The notes below the pieces were generated by a model. That model was not told the DNA's origin, searched no databases, and saw only the letters and a program-made list of their open reading frames with translations. This document shows, in pieces, positions 34,260 to 42,920 of a DNA stretch of 64,000 nt. The DNA comes from an uncultured Eubacteriales bacterium. GTDB taxonomy: Bacteria; Bacillota; Clostridia; Oscillospirales; CAG-382. The translations under genes and the position numbers were made by a program. Within the stretch, counting starts at the first letter, position 1. Every line of letters starts with the position of its first letter. The stretch is taken from the NCBI GenBank assembly GCA_900551295.1, contig URVJ01000008.1:34564-98563 (forward strand), given 5' to 3'.

Positions 34260-34847
34260 TCAGAAATCAAAGCCGCACTGTCTTATATATTCGTCCGCAC
34301 ATTCGTCAAATCTTGCGTCAAGGGTTTCGTCCGCAGTTACGGACTTTTCGGGATAATCCGCCTTAAAGCCGCCGAGCTTTATAGAAGGATCCGCCGCGGT
34401 CTTATCCGTGCCGAGTATCTTGCCGAGCATTTCGGCGTACTGCATATCGTTCTCACTCAGCATAAGGGTACAGCCGCCGCCGAACTTTTCGCTGACTTTC
34501 TTTGCGTGCGAACAGAGAAATTCAATATATCCTGCGCTCTTTGTAAATTCCGCAACCAGCTCTCCCGTTCTTTTAAGAACGCTGTCTGCGGTATCTTTCT
34601 TAATCTGTTCGATACTGCTTTTACGTCCGGCGGAAATTATGCTGCATTCGCGGTTTGCACTGCTTTTAAGTTCTGCAAGCTCTCTTTCGGTTCTCTGTGC
34701 GCTTTCCGAAAGTATCTTTTCGCGCAGAGACGACAAACGTCCCTCGTTATATTCGTCCGCCTTACGGACAATGCTGTTTTCTTCTTTTTTTGCTTCGTTG
34801 CGAATGCCGTTTATAAGGGTCTCAACACTTTTTGAAATATCGGACAC
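34260..34847 (-). CDS. ntpE: V-type ATP synthase subunit E
   Basis: Peripheral-stalk subunit, 195 aa: a long charged N-terminal coiled coil (about 1-100) and a small globular C-terminal domain. Primary sequence is divergent, as usual for E subunits; identification rests on length, coiled coil and position between the F-type subunit gene and ntpA. Confidence 0.88.
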   Translation of the reverse strand: MSDISKSVETLINGIRNEAKKEENSIVRKADEYNEGRLSSLREKILSESAQRTERELAELKSSANRECSIISAGRKSSIEQIKKDTADSVLKRTGELVAEFTKSAGYIEFLCSHAKKVSEKFGGGCTLMLSENDMQYAEMLGKILGTDKTAADPSIKLGGFKADYPEKSVTADETLDARFDECADEYIRQCGFDF

Positions 34848-34878
34848 TGCAAAAACCTCCGTGTCAATTATTTTTACG

Positions 34879-35187
34879 TTACAGCAACGCTATTCCGACG
34901 GTATTCTTAATATACTCCTCAAGAGACGAGCCGAGTTCGGACGGGTCTTTTGAATCGGGTATCTCGCAAAGCACCGGCCTTGAAAGTCCGTTTACGTACT
35001 GCGTTTTTTCGGGGCACATTTTACTGATACCCGGAGTGACGAGCAGCACGCACACGTCCTCGTCTGCAACGGCAGCGTCTATTGCGGCAGCCGCGTCGGC
35101 AGCGTTTTTGACGAGAGTTCCCTCAACTCCTGCGAATCTCAGTCCCACTCTTGCGTCAACGTCGTCCGTAACAAGAAACATCTTCAT
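34879..35187 (-). CDS. ntpF: V-type ATP synthase subunit F
   Basis: A 102-aa Rossmann-like subunit of the central stalk, starting MKMFLVTDDVDARVGLRFAG, with the central strand DVCVLLVTPGIS, both typical of V-ATPase F. It lies between ntpK and ntpE. The letter naming of this subunit (NtpF or NtpG) differs between species. Confidence 0.92.
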   Translation of the reverse strand: MKMFLVTDDVDARVGLRFAGVEGTLVKNAADAAAAIDAAVADEDVCVLLVTPGISKMCPEKTQYVNGLSRPVLCEIPDSKDPSELGSSLEEYIKNTVGIALL

Positions 35188-35193
35188 AATTAA

Positions 35194-35652
35194 TCAGACC
35201 TTCTGGAGGATAAGTATCGAGATAACGACGCCGTAAAGCGCTATTGACTCACCGAGTGCAACGAAGATAATTGATTTACCGAAGCTTTTAGGATCTTCGC
35301 TTGTAGCCGCGATAGCCGCAGGAGCGCCTGCTGCAACGGCAAGACCGCCGCCTATACCTGCAAGACCGGTAACGAGAGCAGCCGCGAGAAGTCCGAGACC
35401 TTTTGACATACCGTTATCGGTTTCTGTCTGTGCGGTTTCATCGACCGGCTCTGTTTCGGATGCGTTTTCTGCAAATACGCCGACCGAGAGAACGGCAACG
35501 AGTGCGACAAGCACTGCAAAGGTTACGAAGTTTACGCGGCTTGCGCGCTTAGGGGAATTACCGGAAAGATTTTTCTTTACGGCTACGAACACTGTTACCG
35601 CGAGAGCGGTGGGAATTACGAGGAGAAGTGACTGAAGTACTGATGTAAGCAT
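35194..35652 (-). CDS. ntpK: V-type ATP synthase membrane rotor subunit K (proteolipid)
   Basis: The c-ring subunit (152 aa) with four hydrophobic helices. The last two (about 86-150) form the classic glycine-rich hairpin GLAGIGGGLAVAAGAPAAIAAT ... FVALGESIALYGVVISILIL with the ion-carrying Glu in LGES. The first pair (about 5-25 and 42-60) is divergent and joined by an acidic loop (ENASETEPVDETAQTE). The Gln ligands of the sodium site in Enterococcus NtpK are not obvious here, so protons may be the coupling ion; this is tentative. The gene is separated from ntpI by element copy B. Confidence 0.93.
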   Translation of the reverse strand: MLTSVLQSLLLVIPTALAVTVFVAVKKNLSGNSPKRASRVNFVTFAVLVALVAVLSVGVFAENASETEPVDETAQTETDNGMSKGLGLLAAALVTGLAGIGGGLAVAAGAPAAIAATSEDPKSFGKSIIFVALGESIALYGVVISILILQKV

Positions 35653-35699
35653 TGGGATTTTCCTTTCTTTTTCTAATTTTGATTATTATTTATAAAATG

Positions 35700-36380
35700 T
35701 GAATTTTTCTTCAAAGTGCGACTTTATATTTGCACTTTTCGGCGGCGAAAAGTGGTCGAAAAGTCCCCTGCGAGTATAAACCGTTCAAGGGACTACTCGC
35801 CTCTTGACAATCCCCCGACGGGAGGATTTCACTCTAAAGAGCGTAAATGCCCTAAATATGGACTTCGCACCTCAATTATCTTTACAAGCGCGACCGCCTT
35901 GCTACTACGGTACGTCCATGTAACTTACGGCAAAATCGCCGCGCGACCGGCGCGCGGATATGGGGTTCTGTACGAAGTTCCGGTTTTTTCGGCGCAAGTG
36001 TTATTTTTCTATATAGTTATGCAGTCAACAGAGCCAACTTTTCTGCCCAGCTTGCCTTCGGCAAGATAACTTTTACAAATGTTAGTTTTATGTTTGGGTG
36101 GTGCGAAGTAAAAAACACTGCAAATGTTTCGTCTGTGCAAAGTGAAATTTTTACTTTATTTCGCTGTTGCAAAGGGGTTTCACTTTCCAAAGCAGCCATT
36201 AGCACATAGTTTCCATAGCTTGCTTCGGCACCTGTTCAGATTTGAGTTCGCAGTCCTGCTGTTCGACTGCGAACGGTACAGGCTGGCGGCAGGTAGTATC
36301 CCATAGCCCTTTTCTTATTTAGGGGCTGCTGTTTTCTTTGCAGCTTTCTTTTTAAAAAGAAAGCGCGTACCCCTCCGGTG
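35700..36380. repeat. Structured intergenic element, copy B, inside the V-ATPase operon
   Basis: About 0.68 kb without a plausible gene between ntpK and ntpI. It matches copy A block by block: CACTTTTCG-GCGG-CGAAAAGTG (35733-35754), CACTCTAAAGAGCGTAAA, CAGTCAACAG...CTTGC/GCAAG with ACAAATGTTAGTTTTATGTTT (about 36021-36092), then CATAGCTTG..GCACCTG with a 10-bp helix (36246-36255 pairing 36265-36274), GGTACAGGCTGGCGGCA, GCTGC/GCAGC and GCTTTCTTTTTAAAAAGAAAGC. In the 10-bp helix about half the pairs differ from copy A yet all pairs are kept. Whether the element lets transcription pass to ntpK is unknown. Confidence 0.75.
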
Positions 36381-36382
36381 CA

Positions 36383-36409
36383 TTAACTAACTTAACTAAC
36401 TTAACTAAC
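36383..36409. repeat. 9-bp tandem repeat, three copies, at the ntpI stop codon
   Basis: TTAACTAAC repeated three times without change. The third copy (36401-36409) is the end of ntpI, including its stop codon; the other two lie between the gene and element copy B. Confidence 0.9.
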
Positions 36410-38410
36410 TTTTTTGCGTGCCTTGGCAGGTTTAAAGGGATTGCCGTCGCCGATATAGAAGCGGCTGAACATTTCGTAATATTCAAGACGGAGAGCCTGG
36501 ATACCTGTAAGGAGTCCTTCAAGAGCGATAACGAGGACATTACCGAGGACAATAACCACGGGATTTTCATTAGCGCCTGCGAGAGAGAACACAACCATCA
36601 TCATACCGGCGTGAACGAGAACGAACGCTCCGACACGCAGGAACGAAACCGTATTACTCATATAAGAGAGGATATACTCAAGAAGTTCAAACACATTCTG
36701 GAGCACGAAGTCCATAATACTTTCGGGCTTTTCAAAATGATGTCTGTCTATAAGTTCAATCGGGATCTCCTTAAAGACAAGCAATACCGCGCATACTGCG
36801 ATAAGCGCCGCCGCGATTCCGGACGGTATGGGAGCCGGGCCGTTCATAAAACCGCTTGCAAGGCTTACGCCGCAGACATAAAGCACAAGTCCGACGGCGC
36901 CGTTCTGGCTGAACAGAGCCTCTCCGAAGCATTTACGCTTGATACAGCCGGCTATATTCATGAGAATTGCCGCTGCGACAAGTCCTATACCTATCGCTAT
37001 TGCTACAAGCAGCACAAAGTTTACGCTTTCCATAACCTCAACGGGTTTTCCGCTCATTCCGAGTCTGTGATAGACCGGATCGAGTGCGTGCTCAAATCCG
37101 AACACCGAACCGAACACAAATCCGAAGCACATTGAGGAAATTCCGCACGGAACAAGTATCTTTCCGAGTTCCATTCCTTTAAGTTTCCACATAAGATACC
37201 CGACAACCGCAAGCACAAATCCCTGTCCGAGATCGCCGAACATCATTCCGAACAGCACCGTATACGTTACCGCAACGAACGCCGTTATATCAAGATCGTA
37301 ATACGACGGAGTGCCGTACATATTTACATAGAACTTATACGGATTTATAAGGAACGCAACGTGCTTTGCAAGTCCCGTTATTCTTACCGGAGGCTTTACC
37401 TTCATTGAAATATCGGGGTCGCTGAACTCCATATCAAGTCCCGGCGCCGTCTTTTCAAGGCTTTCCTTAAAGTCCTTTTCGTGCTTTTTCGGAACCCAGC
37501 CGACAAGGAAGAAATATTCGTCGTTGTGGTAGCACATCGCTTTAAGATCGCTCTTTGCGCCGTCGAAAGCAAGCTTTGTGTAATACTGATTTATGTGCTC
37601 CTCTTCGTCACGGCAAAGCGCCTTGATCTTTACGTCAAGCTCCTCTATCTGTGCGTTTACGACTTTTATGTTGTCCTCAAGACCGTTCAGTATCTCGTCG
37701 ATCGTACCGGTTACGTCGTTTCCGATTATCTTTTCAAACAAAAGCGACGCGAAAAGTCCGTCAACCTCGTCCGCGTGCTGTTTCGGCGCAAAATACACGC
37801 CCCAGCATTCGTCGTTCGTAAACGTACAAGGGAAAAACATTATATACGGATGCTTTTTTACGAAATCCGAGGTTTCCGCATCGTTCTGCACACCGTTTTT
37901 GCCGTCGTTTGCGACAAGTCCCATGGACACAAGACGTGAGTATGAAGATTTCGGCATATGTCCGAATCGCGGACTTATATATCTGCATTCGTTTATCTCT
38001 CCGAAATCGACGTCGAGTCCCTTGAAGTGCGAATACTTTTCAATACCGTCGAGACAGATCTTTTTCTGCTCGTCAAGCGACGTTTTTTCCGCGGCAAGCG
38101 CCGCAAGCTTTTCCGAAATCGACGTAAAATATCCGTCGTCAAGCGGAACGTTGTTCATAAACTCGTGGTACTCGCTTCTGTGCTTGAGTTTCAGCTTCAT
38201 TCCGGCAGTTTTGGCAAAGCTCTCAAGCTCGCTCATTTTCTGCCCTGCCGTGTTTTCCTCTTTGAAAGGAACAAGTCCCATAGTCGAGGAATAAAAGCTC
38301 TGCGCCTGTTCGGGCTGAAGCATTGCGGTCATGCATATGTCGGAAAGCACCTTGTCAAGTACGTCAAGCTTACCGTCTATACGCACAAGCCGCATTTTTT
38401 CAATAGCCAT
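36401..38410 (-). CDS. ntpI: V-type ATP synthase subunit I (membrane stator)
   Basis: The stator subunit (669 aa) homologous to eukaryotic subunit a. Residues about 1-330 form the cytoplasmic arm with coiled coils; the C-terminal half has about seven transmembrane helices, with the ion-channel Arg probably in the segment NTVSFLRVGAFVLVHAGMMM. It ends in a Lys-rich tail (KPAKARKKVS). AAAGGAG precedes the ATG, 7 bp after ntpC. Confidence 0.95.
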   Translation of the reverse strand: MAIEKMRLVRIDGKLDVLDKVLSDICMTAMLQPEQAQSFYSSTMGLVPFKEENTAGQKMSELESFAKTAGMKLKLKHRSEYHEFMNNVPLDDGYFTSISEKLAALAAEKTSLDEQKKICLDGIEKYSHFKGLDVDFGEINECRYISPRFGHMPKSSYSRLVSMGLVANDGKNGVQNDAETSDFVKKHPYIMFFPCTFTNDECWGVYFAPKQHADEVDGLFASLLFEKIIGNDVTGTIDEILNGLEDNIKVVNAQIEELDVKIKALCRDEEEHINQYYTKLAFDGAKSDLKAMCYHNDEYFFLVGWVPKKHEKDFKESLEKTAPGLDMEFSDPDISMKVKPPVRITGLAKHVAFLINPYKFYVNMYGTPSYYDLDITAFVAVTYTVLFGMMFGDLGQGFVLAVVGYLMWKLKGMELGKILVPCGISSMCFGFVFGSVFGFEHALDPVYHRLGMSGKPVEVMESVNFVLLVAIAIGIGLVAAAILMNIAGCIKRKCFGEALFSQNGAVGLVLYVCGVSLASGFMNGPAPIPSGIAAALIAVCAVLLVFKEIPIELIDRHHFEKPESIMDFVLQNVFELLEYILSYMSNTVSFLRVGAFVLVHAGMMMVVFSLAGANENPVVIVLGNVLVIALEGLLTGIQALRLEYYEMFSRFYIGDGNPFKPAKARKKVS

Positions 38411-38417
38411 CGGCTCT

Positions 38418-39476
38418 CTACTCCTTTATCAGCAAATTCTGCGCCGTTTCGGGTGCAAGTCCGTAAGAAATGCTCTCCGCAACGGTTGATATGTCCATAC
38501 ATTCTATTCTTAACAGCTCGTCATAGCAGATCGCGCACACAACGGGATTCTGCGATCTTGCAAGCCTCTTTTCGCACGCACGGTACAGCACGCGCTTTTC
38601 CACGTTGTCGCGCCCCGCCATGCCTTCAAACAGCTTTGCCTGCTTTGTATGGGAAAGCAGCGTTACGTACTCCTTGAGGTTTTGTGCGCCGCGCATACTT
38701 TCAAGTGTCTTTTCGTCTATCGACGTCACGTGCGAATAAAAAACCTGCTTGTTCATTTCGGGATTGTCCGAATAAAACTTCTTTATCCTGTAAAGTCCCG
38801 ACAGCGTGATTATATCCGAAAGCTCGCTCAGCAGCTCTTTTACCTCGGCGTATTCTTTCGTGCCGAGACACTTTGCAAACCTCTTGTCCGACTCGTCAAA
38901 CACATACGCGTGCAGCGCGTTCTGCAAAGCGACGTATCCGCCCTCTTTCAGCGCATTTTCAACGACCGTTCTGTACGGCGTGCCCGAAAGCAGCGACACA
39001 AGTTCGTCAAGGTTCTTTGACTTTTCAAGTCCGTTTGCGTCAACCCCGACCTTGTTCAGCGCGCTCTGAGGAAGATACGCTATTTCGGGATCCACAAACA
39101 GCCTGTCGTCAATGTGCCTTACGCCGCTGAGTATTATGCGCACGTCGCGCCGCAGCGCAAAGTAAAAGTCGATACCGCTGCCGGATAATGCGCCGTATCT
39201 TAAAATGCTCTGCTCTTTTATCGGCACCATCTTTTTTATGAGCGCCTCAAAACGCGCTCTGTTGAAACTCTGCGAATAAGTGTTTTCAAAGACAGACGAA
39301 TAAGACGTGCGCGTTTTTAAGTATACGCACAGTTCATTCAGCCCGTTAAGCGACATCATTTCGCCGAACTGAGATTTTGTCAGCCGCGACGCATTCATTG
39401 CCTTGCATTTTGCATAGAGCGCCGGTGACGACAGCGACGACACATTCAAAGCCCTTACCTCCGTCCTTTTTTGCAT
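38418..39476 (-). CDS. ntpC: V-type ATP synthase subunit C
   Basis: A 352-aa helical subunit that links the rotor shaft to the K ring (homologous to eukaryotic d). It is all alpha, with short conserved stretches (LYAKCKAMNASRLTKSQF near the start, LLRIECMDISTVAESISYGL at the end). It sits between the stalk H/G-like gene and ntpI, the standard order. Confidence 0.92.
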   Translation of the reverse strand: MQKRTEVRALNVSSLSSPALYAKCKAMNASRLTKSQFGEMMSLNGLNELCVYLKTRTSYSSVFENTYSQSFNRARFEALIKKMVPIKEQSILRYGALSGSGIDFYFALRRDVRIILSGVRHIDDRLFVDPEIAYLPQSALNKVGVDANGLEKSKNLDELVSLLSGTPYRTVVENALKEGGYVALQNALHAYVFDESDKRFAKCLGTKEYAEVKELLSELSDIITLSGLYRIKKFYSDNPEMNKQVFYSHVTSIDEKTLESMRGAQNLKEYVTLLSHTKQAKLFEGMAGRDNVEKRVLYRACEKRLARSQNPVVCAICYDELLRIECMDISTVAESISYGLAPETAQNLLIKE

Positions 39477-39498
39477 TTAATTGCCGTATGGCGGCATA

Positions 39499-39825
39499 TC
39501 ACTCCGAAAGCATTTTTTCAAAGATCGCCCTTGCCGCGCTTTCTCTGTTTTCGGCAAGATACTTTTCGGCGTTCTGCTTTGCCCCTGCTATACGCTTTTC
39601 GCTTTCTTCCCTTGCGTCGGCAATGCGCTTGTTCTGAACCTTTGCCTCGGCGTCGGAAGCAGCTTTTTCGTCGAGAGCGCATTTTGCACGGAGCTTATCT
39701 TTCTCCTCTTTAAAAGCAGAGCTGTCAGAATATGCTTTTTCCTTGGCTTTTTCGACGCTGTCGCGAGCCTTTCTGTCCGCCTCAACTATCGTTGCTATAA
39801 AGTCCTTCAAGCCGGATTTCACCAC
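39499..39825 (-). CDS. V-type ATP synthase peripheral stalk subunit (H/G-like)
   Basis: A 108-aa highly charged coiled-coil protein (DRKARDSVEKAKEKAY, EEKDKLRAKCALDEKAASDAEAKVQNKR), the first gene of the operon. Composition, length and position match the peripheral-stalk subunit variously named NtpH or AhaH, which pairs with E. Sequence alone would not identify it outside this context. Confidence 0.85.
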   Translation of the reverse strand: MVKSGLKDFIATIVEADRKARDSVEKAKEKAYSDSSAFKEEKDKLRAKCALDEKAASDAEAKVQNKRIADAREESEKRIAGAKQNAEKYLAENRESAARAIFEKMLSE

Positions 39826-39958
39826 CGTTTTCTACATATTAAAATATATTCAGGAAAAAGTGAGTAAAAAAGTGAGCAATACAACAATCCTTATCAATTA
39901 AAGAAAAGCTCCATTGCCTGTAACCTAATTATTTACTTTTTTCCCTGAAACCGGTGCA

Positions 39959-39987
39959 ATTATAGCACAGCGCTTTTATAACTTCAA
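39959..39987 (-). promoter_or_regulatory. Sigma-A promoter of the V-ATPase operon
   Basis: TTGAAG (complement of 39982-39987), 17-bp spacer, TATAAT (complement of 39959-39964); the leader is about 130 nt. Confidence 0.82.
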
Positions 39988-40078
39988 TAGCTTTGAAGAA
40001 AAATTAACAGTTACTTATTCAATTATCCGATGTATTATGATAAAATGTTCTAAAATCAACCGAAAAGAGGGTAAACAT

Positions 40079-41332
40079 ATGCTGTACACAAGAGCCGAAG
40101 CCGAGGAATTTATAAAAGAGAACGACGTAAAATTCATACGTCTTGCTTTCTGCGACGCATTCGGAGAGCTGAAAAACATATCCATTCAGCCGTGGGAGTT
40201 AGGTACGGCGTTCGACTGCGGAATACCCGTGGATTCCTCTAACATACGCGGTTTCGAGGACTGCGGATACCCGGATCTTTTCCTTGTTCCGGACGCGTCC
40301 ACAATGTCTTTTCTGCCGTGGAGACCGTCGCAGGGACGCGTTGTGCGCTTTTTCTGCTCGATAAAAACGGCGGACGGAAAAGATTTTGAGCTTGATTCGA
40401 GAAAAATACTTTCCGACGCTTCAAAAAAACTGCTTGAAAACGGACTTGTGGCGTCGTTCGGCGCACAGTGCGAATTTTATCTTTTCAAGACCGACGAGGA
40501 CGGAGAACCTACCGGAGTTCCGTTTGACAACGGTTCTTATCTCGATGTGGCTCCGGCTGACCGCGGAGAAAACATACGCCGCGAAATATGCTTAACGCTT
40601 GAAGAAATGGGCATAACACCCGAAACCTCGCATCACGAGGCAGGCCCCGGACAGAACGAAATAGATTTCAGATATTCCAACCCTCTTTCGGGTGCGGACA
40701 ACGTGACGACGCTTAAATCCGTCGTAAAGACGGTTGCAAACAAGAACGGACTGTACGCCGATTTTTCTCCCAAGCCTCTGCCGAATCACCCCGGCAGCAG
40801 TTTTCAGATAACGGTATCGGTGCGCCGTGCGGACGGCGAGTTTGACGAAAAGCTTTTCGAGAGCTTTATGGCGGGCGTACTGCTGCACTCGCCCGAATGC
40901 ACCCTGTTATTCAATCCTACGGGAGCGTCGTTTATGAGACTCGGACACATGAAAGCGCCGAAATTTGTAAGCTGGACGTCAAAAGACCGTTCTCAGCTCG
41001 TAAGGGTTCCGAAACTTCCCGAGGCAAGCGGTCACAAGCGTTTTGAGCTGCGTTCTCCCGATTGTATGTCAAATCCGTATCTTGCATATGCGCTTGTCAT
41101 AAACGCAGGACTCGACGGCGTTAAAAACGGACTTTCGCTGCCCGAAGAAACGCCCGACAATCCGCATCTTCTGCCCGAAAACGCCGATTCTCCTCTCAAG
41201 AAGCTGCCCGACAGCCTTAAAAACGCCGCAAAGCTCTGCAATGAGAGCGAATTTGTCAAAAACAGCCTTCCCGACGGCATTATAAAAGCATATACGTCGC
41301 TTGCCGACAAAAACATTGCGGAAATAATGTAA
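40079..41332 (+). CDS. glnA: Glutamine synthetase, type I
   Basis: Makes glutamine from glutamate, ammonia and ATP. The 417-aa protein has the beta-grasp N-terminus (about 1-90; FIRLAFCDAFGELKNISI) and the catalytic domain with GAQCEFYLF, HHEAGPGQNEIDFRYSNPL and HKRFELRSPDCMSNPYLAYA. It is a little short for GSI, like other compact Clostridial forms. No adenylylation-loop tyrosine motif is evident. I chose ATG 40079, preceded by AGAGGG; an in-frame ATG at 40037 has no ribosome site. The ANTAR gene follows after 22 bp. Confidence 0.95.
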   Translation: MLYTRAEAEEFIKENDVKFIRLAFCDAFGELKNISIQPWELGTAFDCGIPVDSSNIRGFEDCGYPDLFLVPDASTMSFLPWRPSQGRVVRFFCSIKTADGKDFELDSRKILSDASKKLLENGLVASFGAQCEFYLFKTDEDGEPTGVPFDNGSYLDVAPADRGENIRREICLTLEEMGITPETSHHEAGPGQNEIDFRYSNPLSGADNVTTLKSVVKTVANKNGLYADFSPKPLPNHPGSSFQITVSVRRADGEFDEKLFESFMAGVLLHSPECTLLFNPTGASFMRLGHMKAPKFVSWTSKDRSQLVRVPKLPEASGHKRFELRSPDCMSNPYLAYALVINAGLDGVKNGLSLPEETPDNPHLLPENADSPLKKLPDSLKNAAKLCNESEFVKNSLPDGIIKAYTSLADKNIAEIM

Positions 41333-41354
41333 AAACGCGGGAGGAACAACGCCT

Positions 41355-41939
41355 ATGCTTTACGGAAAAGCGGTATTCTCCGTCCTTATCGTGTCCGGCT
41401 CCCAAAAGGGCACAGATTTCGTAACGGAAATACTCGACAGCAACATTTTTACTCCGATCTCCTGCGCAAAGGGCGGCGCCGAGGCGCGCAGAATGATGTC
41501 GGAATGCGAATACGATATTGTAATAATAAATACTCCCTTAACAGACGAATTCGGTCACGAACTCGCGCTTCACGCTGCGGAAAAGGCAAGCGGAACAATA
41601 CTTCTCGTCAAGAACGAAATTTTCGACGAAGTATGCTCTCGCGTTGAGGACAGCGGTGTGCTGACTATCTCAAAGCCCGTATCAAGACAGCTTTTCTATC
41701 AGACCGCAAAGCTTATAATCGCGCAGAACGGCAGACTTGCAAACCTTGAGCGCGAAAACAGAAAGCTGCTTACAAAGCTTCAGGAGCAGACCGTCATCTC
41801 GCGCGCAAAGTGCGTGCTTATAGAGGTTCTTCATATGACGGAGTCGCAGGCTCACCACTACATCGAAAAGCAGTCCATGGACATGAGAACCACCAAAGCA
41901 GGCACCGCCGAAGACATTATCAGAACCTACTGCGGTTAA
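41355..41939 (+). CDS. ANTAR-domain RNA-binding response regulator-like antiterminator
   Basis: A 194-aa protein with an N-terminal receiver-like domain (about 1-115), a coiled-coil linker and the C-terminal ANTAR domain (about 135-190; RAKCVLIEVLHMTESQAHHYIEKQSMDMR). ANTAR proteins bind paired hexaloop hairpins in mRNA and prevent termination. In Clostridia this gene is often next to glnA and tied to nitrogen control. The receiver-like part keeps DIVIINTPLTD but the usual phospho-acceptor Asp is not clear, so signalling may not need phosphorylation. No two-hairpin target was recognised upstream of glnA. Confidence 0.9.
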   Translation: MLYGKAVFSVLIVSGSQKGTDFVTEILDSNIFTPISCAKGGAEARRMMSECEYDIVIINTPLTDEFGHELALHAAEKASGTILLVKNEIFDEVCSRVEDSGVLTISKPVSRQLFYQTAKLIIAQNGRLANLERENRKLLTKLQEQTVISRAKCVLIEVLHMTESQAHHYIEKQSMDMRTTKAGTAEDIIRTYCG

Positions 41940-42064
41940 GCAAAGGCTTTTAAAAAGCTAAGAAATCTAAAACACAAGTTAAGATTAATATATACATTCC
42001 TCTCCGATATGCGTATTATAATATTGAACTGCGGTTCATATTACAAATTTCGGAGGACAGCAAA

Positions 42065-42886
42065 ATGATAAAATTTGAAATACCCGGACACGAGCACAGC
42101 CTTCTTCCCGACGGTGCGGAATACACGCTTGCCTGGAGCGACGAATTCGACGGCGACACTCTTGACAGAACCAAGTGGGACTACCGCCTTTCAATGATGG
42201 GCAAAAGACACCCTGCATGGACGGACAAGGGCGTGACGCTTGACGGAAACAGCAATGCCGTATTTACCCTTATCGAAGAAAACGGTATGCCTGTAAGCTC
42301 TCAGCTTCAGACAGGCTACAACTTCATGGACGAACCCGTAGAAAAAACGACGTTCGGCGTTGACCATCTTCAGTGGAACATAGGAAAGCTCAAAAGAAAT
42401 CTCTATACCCACAAATACGGCTATTACGAATGCCGCTGCCGTTTGCAGCAAAAGGACGGCTGGTGGAGCGCATTCTGGATACAGTCGCCCATTATAGGCG
42501 CGTCGCTCGATCCTGCCGACACCGGCGTTGAGGTAGATATAATGGAATCCTTTAAGCCCGGAGAGATAGTTGAACACAACGTATTTCACGGCGGCTACGG
42601 CAAAGACAACGCGAGAGATACCGCAAGCAAGCCGTCAACGCTCGACAAAACCGTATTTCACCGTTTCGGACTGCTGTTTGACGAAACCGGCTATACTTTC
42701 TACATTGACGGCAAAGAGGACGGCAAAGTTGCAAAGAACATCTCCGGTCACGACGAATTTATTCTCATAACCACCGAAGTATCCGGCTACCGTTCGGAAA
42801 ACCATATGCCTGCCGAACAGGCGCGCGCTGCAGTAGGCGATACATTCCTTGTAGATTACGTCAGAGTGTTCGACATCAAAAAATAA
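42065..42886 (+). CDS. GH16-family glycoside hydrolase without signal peptide
   Basis: A 273-aa single-domain GH16 beta-jelly-roll enzyme. The active-site motif is EVDIMES with nucleophile Glu 156 and acid/base Glu 161; flanking signatures are YTLAWSDEFDGDTLDRTKWDY near the start and GWWSAFWIQSP before the motif. GH16 enzymes cleave beta-1,3/1,4-glucans or galactans; the specificity is not evident. The protein starts MIKFEIPGHEHS with no signal peptide or membrane helix, unusual for a polysaccharide hydrolase. CGGAGG precedes the ATG. It may act on imported oligosaccharides. Confidence 0.9.
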   Translation: MIKFEIPGHEHSLLPDGAEYTLAWSDEFDGDTLDRTKWDYRLSMMGKRHPAWTDKGVTLDGNSNAVFTLIEENGMPVSSQLQTGYNFMDEPVEKTTFGVDHLQWNIGKLKRNLYTHKYGYYECRCRLQQKDGWWSAFWIQSPIIGASLDPADTGVEVDIMESFKPGEIVEHNVFHGGYGKDNARDTASKPSTLDKTVFHRFGLLFDETGYTFYIDGKEDGKVAKNISGHDEFILITTEVSGYRSENHMPAEQARAAVGDTFLVDYVRVFDIKK

Positions 42887-42920
42887 TACCACTTCAAAAC
42901 CATGTTGGGAGGCAGCGCCT

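Noticed and set aside
35763..35800. Possible H-type pseudoknot (GTCCC/GGGAC interleaved with GCGAGTA/TACTCGC)
   Set aside because: The 3' strands are directly adjacent and the connecting loop of 2 nt could not span the stacked helix; more likely two alternative stems. It is not seen in copy A.
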